DNA from: Metalysinibacillus jejuensis
Lineage (GTDB): Bacteria; Bacillota; Bacilli; Bacillales_A; Planococcaceae
NCBI RefSeq assembly: GCF_003057615.1
Contig: NZ_QAFW01000001.1
Location: forward strand, 62,001-126,000
Reading direction: 5' to 3'
Length of the DNA: 64,000 bases
In this document: in pieces, positions 59,578-64,000 of the stretch
How positions within the stretch are numbered: position 1 is the stretch's first letter
How the letters are laid out: the number at the start of each line of letters is the position of its first letter
Made by a program: the position numbers and the translations under genes
The notes under the pieces: generated by a model
The model's database searches: none
Told to the model about the DNA's origin: nothing
What the model saw: only the letters and a program-made list of their open reading frames with translations

Positions 59578-61212
59578 ATGCAGTTTTTAGACGGAATAAA
59601 GTTTGCTGAGATGGTACAAATGGGTGCGCATCATTTATACCAAAATGCAAACTACGTAGATTCTTTAAACGTATTTCCAGTGCCAGATGGTGATACAGGT
59701 ACAAATATGAATTTATCAATGACTTCAGGTGCTAAAGAAACAGAGGCGCAAGCAAGCTCACATATTGGTAAAACAGCGCAAGCTTTATCAAAAGGCTTAT
59801 TAATGGGTGCGCGTGGTAACTCAGGCGTTATTTTATCACAGTTGTTCCGCGGCTTTGGTAAAGCGATTGAACAAGCTGAACAAATTGATGCGAAACAATT
59901 TGCACAAGCTTTCCAAGCAGGTGTTGATACAGCATATAAAGCGGTAATGAAACCGGTTGAAGGTACAATTTTAACAGTGGCACGTGTAGCAGCGGAAAAA
60001 GGCATGCAATTAGCTGAAACAGAGACAGATATTGTTGCTTTAATGGAAGGCTTTACAAAAGAAGCAAAAATTGCACTAGATAGCACACCAGATTTATTAC
60101 CTGTACTAAAAGAAGTCGGTGTAGTAGATAGTGGTGGTCAAGGGCTATTATTCGTATATGAAGGTTTTTTAGCCTCATTAAAAGGCGAAGCTTTACCTGC
60201 TAAAAACGATGCATCTTTAAATGATTTAATTAATGCAGAGCATCATCGTGTACAAGACTTTATGAGTACAGAAGACATTGAGTTTGGGTATTGTACAGAA
60301 ATTATGGTGCGCTTCGAAGACGATAAAGAACCATTTAATGAAGACGATTTCCGTAATGCATTAGCAGAACTAGGTGACTCGTTATTAGTAATTTCTGATG
60401 ATGAAGTAGCAAAGGTGCACGTGCATACCGAAACGCCAGGTAACGTTATGACAATCGGTCAAAAATACGGTAGTTTAATTAAAATTAAAGTAGATAATAT
60501 GCGTGAGCAACATTCAGCAATCGTTAACGAGGAGCAACCTGTAGCTAAAGAAACACATCCTTATGCAATTGTTACGATTGCAATGGGCGAGGGTGTAGCT
60601 AATTTACTGCGTAGCATTGGTGCATCTTATGTTATTGAGGGCGGCCAAACGATGAACCCTTCAACAGAGGATATTGTAAAAGCTGTTAAAGAAATTAACG
60701 CAGAGCGCGTATTGATTTTACCAAACAATAAAAATATTGTGATGGCAGCGGAGCAAGCAGTAGAGTTACTTGATATTGAAGCTGCAGTTGTCACAACGAA
60801 AACGATTCCACAAGGTATGGCAGCTATTTTAGCTTTCAACCCTGATGCGAGTGTAACAGAAAACAAAGAAACGATGACTGAAGCTTTTGCTGATGTAAAA
60901 ACAGGTCAAGTGACATTTGCTGTGCGCGATACATCGATTGATGGTGTCGAGATCCATAAAGATGATTTTATGGCATTAGCGGAAGGCAAAATTGTTGCCT
61001 CTACTAAAACAATGGCAGAAGCGGCACAAACAGTAGCGACGCAACTAGTGGATGAGGATGCCGAAATTGTAACGATTATTTTCGGTGAGGATGCAACGGA
61101 ACAACAGGCAGCTGATTTAGCCACATTCATCGAGTCGTTAAATGAAGATGTTGAAGTAGAACTGTTTAACGGTAAGCAGGCACTATACCCATTCATCATT
61201 TCAGTAGAATAA
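59578..61212 (+). CDS. fakA: DAK2 domain fatty acid kinase FakA (YloV)
   Basis: FakA phosphorylates fatty acids carried by DegV-type FakB proteins, allowing exogenous fatty acids into phospholipids. The 544-residue protein has an N-terminal DAK2/DhaL ATP-binding domain (about 1-200) with FPVPDGDTGTNMNLSMTSG and GARGNSGVILSQLFRG. A middle domain and a C-terminal domain that resembles DegV-type folds follow. No fakB is in this window, as is usual. It follows yloU by 16 bases and ends at a terminator. Confidence 0.93.
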   Translation: MQFLDGIKFAEMVQMGAHHLYQNANYVDSLNVFPVPDGDTGTNMNLSMTSGAKETEAQASSHIGKTAQALSKGLLMGARGNSGVILSQLFRGFGKAIEQAEQIDAKQFAQAFQAGVDTAYKAVMKPVEGTILTVARVAAEKGMQLAETETDIVALMEGFTKEAKIALDSTPDLLPVLKEVGVVDSGGQGLLFVYEGFLASLKGEALPAKNDASLNDLINAEHHRVQDFMSTEDIEFGYCTEIMVRFEDDKEPFNEDDFRNALAELGDSLLVISDDEVAKVHVHTETPGNVMTIGQKYGSLIKIKVDNMREQHSAIVNEEQPVAKETHPYAIVTIAMGEGVANLLRSIGASYVIEGGQTMNPSTEDIVKAVKEINAERVLILPNNKNIVMAAEQAVELLDIEAAVVTTKTIPQGMAAILAFNPDASVTENKETMTEAFADVKTGQVTFAVRDTSIDGVEIHKDDFMALAEGKIVASTKTMAEAAQTVATQLVDEDAEIVTIIFGEDATEQQAADLATFIESLNEDVEVELFNGKQALYPFIISVE

Positions 61213-61219
61213 GACCAAC

Positions 61220-61250
61220 AAGCGGTGACGTCATGTCACCGCTTATTTTT
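61220..61250. terminator. Terminator after fakA, facing the DUF5713 gene
   Basis: AAGCGGTGAC (61220-61229) pairs with GTCACCGCTT (61235-61244) around GTCAT, followed by ATTTTTT. The T-run favours the plus strand; the minus-strand side (CTTGTTGG) is weaker. Confidence 0.88.
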
Positions 61251-61564
61251 TACCAATCACGCTCACGCAATGCTTCCTCGATGTCTAGTGTAATGCTATA
61301 GTAATCAAGCATTGTCATTACAGTCTCCGCAATATCCTCACGTGCCACCGTTTCAATTTCACTATTATGCGCGTAAAATGTTTCAGCCAAATCGTTGATA
61401 CTACTAACAGCCACATCAAGTGCTTGTTGCACACGTACTAAATCCTCGCTGTGATGTTGTATGATTTGCTCAGCTGTTTGTAAATAACTTTTAATGCGAT
61501 CCACCAAAAAATTAGGGTAGTAATCATCCCGATACATATCTACTAAATAAAGTTCTTCCTTCAT
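61250..61564 (-). CDS. DUF5713 family protein
   Basis: This 104-residue, acidic, helical protein with the sequence DDYYPNFLVDRIKSYL near the start and ALRERDW at the end looks like the DUF5713 family. The function is unknown and no catalytic motif or membrane segment is visible. The start at 61564 has GGGGAGG upstream. It stands alone on the minus strand between fakA and sdaAB, so the context gives no clear clue. Confidence 0.75.
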   Translation of the reverse strand: MKEELYLVDMYRDDYYPNFLVDRIKSYLQTAEQIIQHHSEDLVRVQQALDVAVSSINDLAETFYAHNSEIETVAREDIAETVMTMLDYYSITLDIEEALRERDW

Positions 61565-61694
61565 AAGCTAACCTCCCCTATAACCTGTCTATTATTTGTA
61601 TCATAAACGCAAAATTTCGACAATATACACAAAAGTTCTTATTTTATTTGTTTCGTGATAAAATAATCGCAATGAAAATGAAGGAGGGTGCAAG

Positions 61695-62357
61695 ATGAAA
61701 TTTACATCCGTGTTTGATATTATTGGGCCTGTTATGATTGGCCCGTCATCATCGCATACAGCAGGCGCCGCACGTATTGGTCGAGTGGCACGTGATTTAT
61801 TTGGTCGTCAACCAAAGCGCGTAACTATCCATCTTTTTGGCTCGTTTGCTGAAACGTATAAGGGGCATGGCACAGACGTAGCTATTATTGGCGGTCTGCT
61901 GGACTATGATACGTATGATGAGCGCATTAAAACCTCGTTTGCCGATGCAGAGGCGCAGGGGCTAGCGTTTGAGTTTATTCCTGAGACGGCGCATACAGAG
62001 CACCCGAATACAGCGCGTATTGTGATGGAAGACGATAAGGGTGAAATGTCTGTTGTTGGGATATCCATTGGCGGTGGTAAAATTGAGGTAAGTGAAGTGA
62101 ACGGCTTTAAGTTACGCTTAACAGGTGGTATGCCAGCTATTTTAGTCGTGCATGATGACCGAGCAGGTTGCATTGCCAATGTAGCTAACTGTTTAGCGAT
62201 GCATAGCGTTAATATCGGTCATATGGAAGTATCACGCATTGAACGCGGTTTAACAGCATTAATGGTCATTGAAGTAGATCAAAATATAGAAGACAGAGTG
62301 TTGCAACAAATATCCTTAATTCCGAATATTAATAAAGTATCAAAAATCAATACGTAG
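61695..62357 (+). CDS. sdaAB: L-serine dehydratase, iron-sulfur-dependent, beta subunit
   Basis: The beta subunit of the two-part Firmicute L-serine dehydratase works with SdaAA to convert serine to pyruvate and ammonia. The 220-residue protein has the motif GPSSSHTAGAARIGR near the start and a C-terminal ACT domain (about 147-218). The latter, with ILVVHDDRAGCIANVANCLA, probably gives regulation or serine binding. The ATG has GGAGGG upstream. sdaAA follows after 11 bases. Confidence 0.95.
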   Translation: MKFTSVFDIIGPVMIGPSSSHTAGAARIGRVARDLFGRQPKRVTIHLFGSFAETYKGHGTDVAIIGGLLDYDTYDERIKTSFADAEAQGLAFEFIPETAHTEHPNTARIVMEDDKGEMSVVGISIGGGKIEVSEVNGFKLRLTGGMPAILVVHDDRAGCIANVANCLAMHSVNIGHMEVSRIERGLTALMVIEVDQNIEDRVLQQISLIPNINKVSKINT

Positions 62358-62368
62358 GGGGCACAACG

Positions 62369-63265
62369 ATGGATGTATTATTTCACAACGTTAGAGAGTT
62401 AGTAGAGCGTGCCGAAACGGAACAGAAGTCAATTGCTATGCTTATGCAAGAACAGGAAGCAGCGATTAGTGGACGCACTGTAGCAGAGATTCGTGCTCAA
62501 ATGAAAAATAACTTAACGGTTATGGCAACAGCTGTTGAAAGAGGTTTACAAGGCGTGCAATCTGTCACAGGCCTAACAGGTGGTGACGCTGTGCTGTTAC
62601 AAAATTATATTGCGAGCGGCAAAGGCTTAGCAGGGGATATGCTACTAGATGCGGTAAGTAAAGCAGTAGCGACAAATGAAGTGAATGCGGCGATGGGAAC
62701 GATTTGTGCAACGCCAACGGCAGGTTCCGCTGGTGTAGTGCCAGGGGTATTATTTGCCGTTAAGCATAAGCTTAATCCTACAGAGGAGCAGATGATTGAT
62801 TATTTGTTTACAACAGGGGCATTCGGTTTTATTGTAGCGAATAATGCTTCCATTTCTGGTGCAGCTGGCGGGTGTCAAGCGGAGGTCGGTTCCGCTGCAG
62901 CAATGGCAGCTGCAGGTGTAGTAGAAATGGCGGGAGGAAGTGCGCAACAAAGTGCAGAAGCCTTTGCGATTACGATGAAAAATATGCTAGGCTTAGTATG
63001 TGATCCTGTTGCAGGTTTAGTCGAAGTGCCATGTGTTAAACGTAATGCAATGGGAGCGGCTAATGCTATTGTAGCTGCTGATATGGCGTTAGCAGGTATT
63101 ACGAGTCGCATTCCGTGTGATGAAGTAATTGGTGCAATGTTCCGCATTGGACAATCGATGAGCCCAAATTTAAAAGAAACGGCTCGAGGCGGTCTAGCGG
63201 CAACGCCAACCGGTCGTGCAATAGCAGCAAAAATATTTGGAGGAGCTGTTATGCAAGGTGAGTGA
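62369..63265 (+). CDS. sdaAA: L-serine dehydratase, iron-sulfur-dependent, alpha subunit
   Basis: The catalytic alpha subunit carries a [4Fe-4S] cluster. The 298-residue protein has the conserved cysteines in ICATPTAGSAGVVPG, GGCQAEVGSAAAMAAAG, LVCDPVAGLVEVPCVKRN. Together with SdaAB it degrades serine. The stop overlaps the recG start region, and the order sdaAB-sdaAA-recG is that of Bacillus. Confidence 0.95.
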   Translation: MDVLFHNVRELVERAETEQKSIAMLMQEQEAAISGRTVAEIRAQMKNNLTVMATAVERGLQGVQSVTGLTGGDAVLLQNYIASGKGLAGDMLLDAVSKAVATNEVNAAMGTICATPTAGSAGVVPGVLFAVKHKLNPTEEQMIDYLFTTGAFGFIVANNASISGAAGGCQAEVGSAAAMAAAGVVEMAGGSAQQSAEAFAITMKNMLGLVCDPVAGLVEVPCVKRNAMGAANAIVAADMALAGITSRIPCDEVIGAMFRIGQSMSPNLKETARGGLAATPTGRAIAAKIFGGAVMQGE

Positions 63266-64000
63266 AGGCATACAACAATCGATAACTGTCCTTAAAGGTG
63301 TGGGTAAGGAAACAGCGGATAATTTACAGGCGTTAGGTATCGAGACGATTGAGGATTTACTATTTACCTTTCCTGCAAGGCATGAGGATGTGCGCTTAAA
63401 AGATTTGGCTGAAACACCCCATAATGAAAAAGTAACGGTAGAAGCACGCGTTGAGAGTGAGCCTACCGTTTTTTATACGGGAAGAAAAAATCGGTTGCAA
63501 GTGCATATTTTAGCGGGGCGTTATTTGGTAAAAGCGGTATTTTTTAATCAAGCCTATTTAAAAAATAAACTACACGTAGGGGATACCGTAACTATTACAG
63601 GTAAGTGGGATAAAGGTAGACAAAGCATAAGTGCAAGCCGTATCGAATTTGGCCCGAAAACGCAGCAAATGGATTTTGAGCCTGTTTACGCTTTGCGTGG
63701 CAAAGTAACAAAAAAGCGCTTTACTACGTTTATTCAAACGGCATTGCAAACTTACCAAGAGGTTATCCCAGAAACGTTACCTTTATTTTTACGTGAAAAA
63801 TACCGTTTATTGCCGATTGTAGATGCCTTATATGCTGTACACTTTCCTAAGAGTGTACAGCATGCCAATCAAGCGCGACGCCGCTTCGCCTATGAAGAAT
63901 TACTTCACTTCCAATTGCGCATTCAAGCGTTACGAAAACTGCGCTTAAATGAAGAAGGCGGTAGAGCAATTTCTTATAATTTACCACTTGTTAAAGCGCT
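63258..64000 (+). CDS. recG: ATP-dependent DNA helicase RecG (5' part, cut by window end)
   Basis: The frame opens with GTG at 63258, overlapping the sdaAA stop by 8 bases, and stays open for 247 codons to the window edge. The product begins MSEGIQQSITVLKGVGKE, the typical RecG N-terminal helix-hairpin, followed by LGIETIEDLLFTFPARHED and the start of the wedge (OB) domain. The helicase motifs lie beyond the window. RecG remodels stalled forks and Holliday junctions. An AGGAG about 13 bases upstream is the best binding site, so the exact start is slightly uncertain. Confidence 0.93.
   Translation, partial: MSEGIQQSITVLKGVGKETADNLQALGIETIEDLLFTFPARHEDVRLKDLAETPHNEKVTVEARVESEPTVFYTGRKNRLQVHILAGRYLVKAVFFNQAYLKNKLHVGDTVTITGKWDKGRQSISASRIEFGPKTQQMDFEPVYALRGKVTKKRFTTFIQTALQTYQEVIPETLPLFLREKYRLLPIVDALYAVHFPKSVQHANQARRRFAYEELLHFQLRIQALRKLRLNEEGGRAISYNLPLVKA

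Noticed and set aside
59652-60086. 144-codon open frame on the minus strand inside fakA
   Set aside because: It is fully antisense to a well-conserved gene, is Ser/Ala/Cys-rich as expected of a mirror frame, and has no binding site.

Overview
The window is a stretch of conserved core chromosome from a low-GC Gram-positive bacterium of the order Bacillales. Gene content and order follow the Bacillus division / pyrimidine / yloA-recG segment very closely. GC is about 40 % by eye. Genes normally embedded in this segment in endospore formers are missing: spoVE beside murD, spoIIGA-sigE-sigG after ftsZ, and spoVM before rpmB. Together with the planococcal flavour of the proteins, this suggests a non-sporulating member of the Planococcaceae/Caryophanaceae (Kurthia-, Caryophanon- or Planococcus-like). 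The genus is an inference and cannot be fixed from the sequence alone.

Layout. (1) 1-8419 is the division cluster: the murD 3' end, divIB, two DUF881 genes, sbp, ftsA, ftsZ, then ylmE, sepF, ylmG, ylmH and divIVA. (2) 8416-11521 is ileS behind an isoleucine T-box. (3) 11520-14792 is a small accessory block, with a divergent AraC-type regulator, a DUF485 membrane protein and an acetate-type sodium:solute symporter. (4) 14857-16238 holds lspA and an RluD-family pseudouridine synthase. (5) 16241-27939 is the complete de novo UMP operon pyrR-P-B-C-AA-AB-K-D-F-E with two PyrR attenuators. (6) 27949-40007 carries two full oligopeptide ABC importers, one ordered D-F-B-C-A and one A-B-C-D-F. (7) 39998-41647 is rqcH (yloA) on the minus strand. 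(8) 41751-55756 is the housekeeping run yloC-gmk-rpoZ-coaC-priA-def-fmt-rsmB-rlmN-prpC-prkC-rsgA-rpe-thiN. (9) 55760-58706 holds two inserted transporters (MFS and AbgT). (10) 58716-64000 carries rpmB (minus), yloU, yloV/fakA, a DUF5713 gene (minus), sdaAB, sdaAA and the start of recG, which is cut by the window edge.

How it works together. The left end makes the divisome (Z-ring, membrane anchors, DivIB) and the pole/septum marker DivIVA. The pyr operon makes UMP from bicarbonate, glutamine and aspartate under PyrR control, and the Opp systems bring in peptides. The right half couples nucleotide and cofactor supply (Gmk, CoaC), translation start and ribosome maturation (Def, Fmt, RsmB, RlmN, RsgA, L28), ribosome rescue (RqcH), replication restart and repair (PriA, RecG) and the PrkC/PrpC Ser/Thr phosphorylation switch.

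No CRISPR array, transposase, prophage, tRNA or rRNA gene was seen, and no clearly novel multi-gene system is present. The most interesting points are a CoaBC protein whose CoaB half is reduced to a degenerate remnant of about 105 residues, the clean loss of sporulation genes at three syntenic sites, the absence of the pyrR-pyrP attenuator, two differently organised opp operons with candidate CodY- and Fur-like sites upstream of the second, and a 14-codon Met-rich reading frame just upstream of the AbgT transporter gene.
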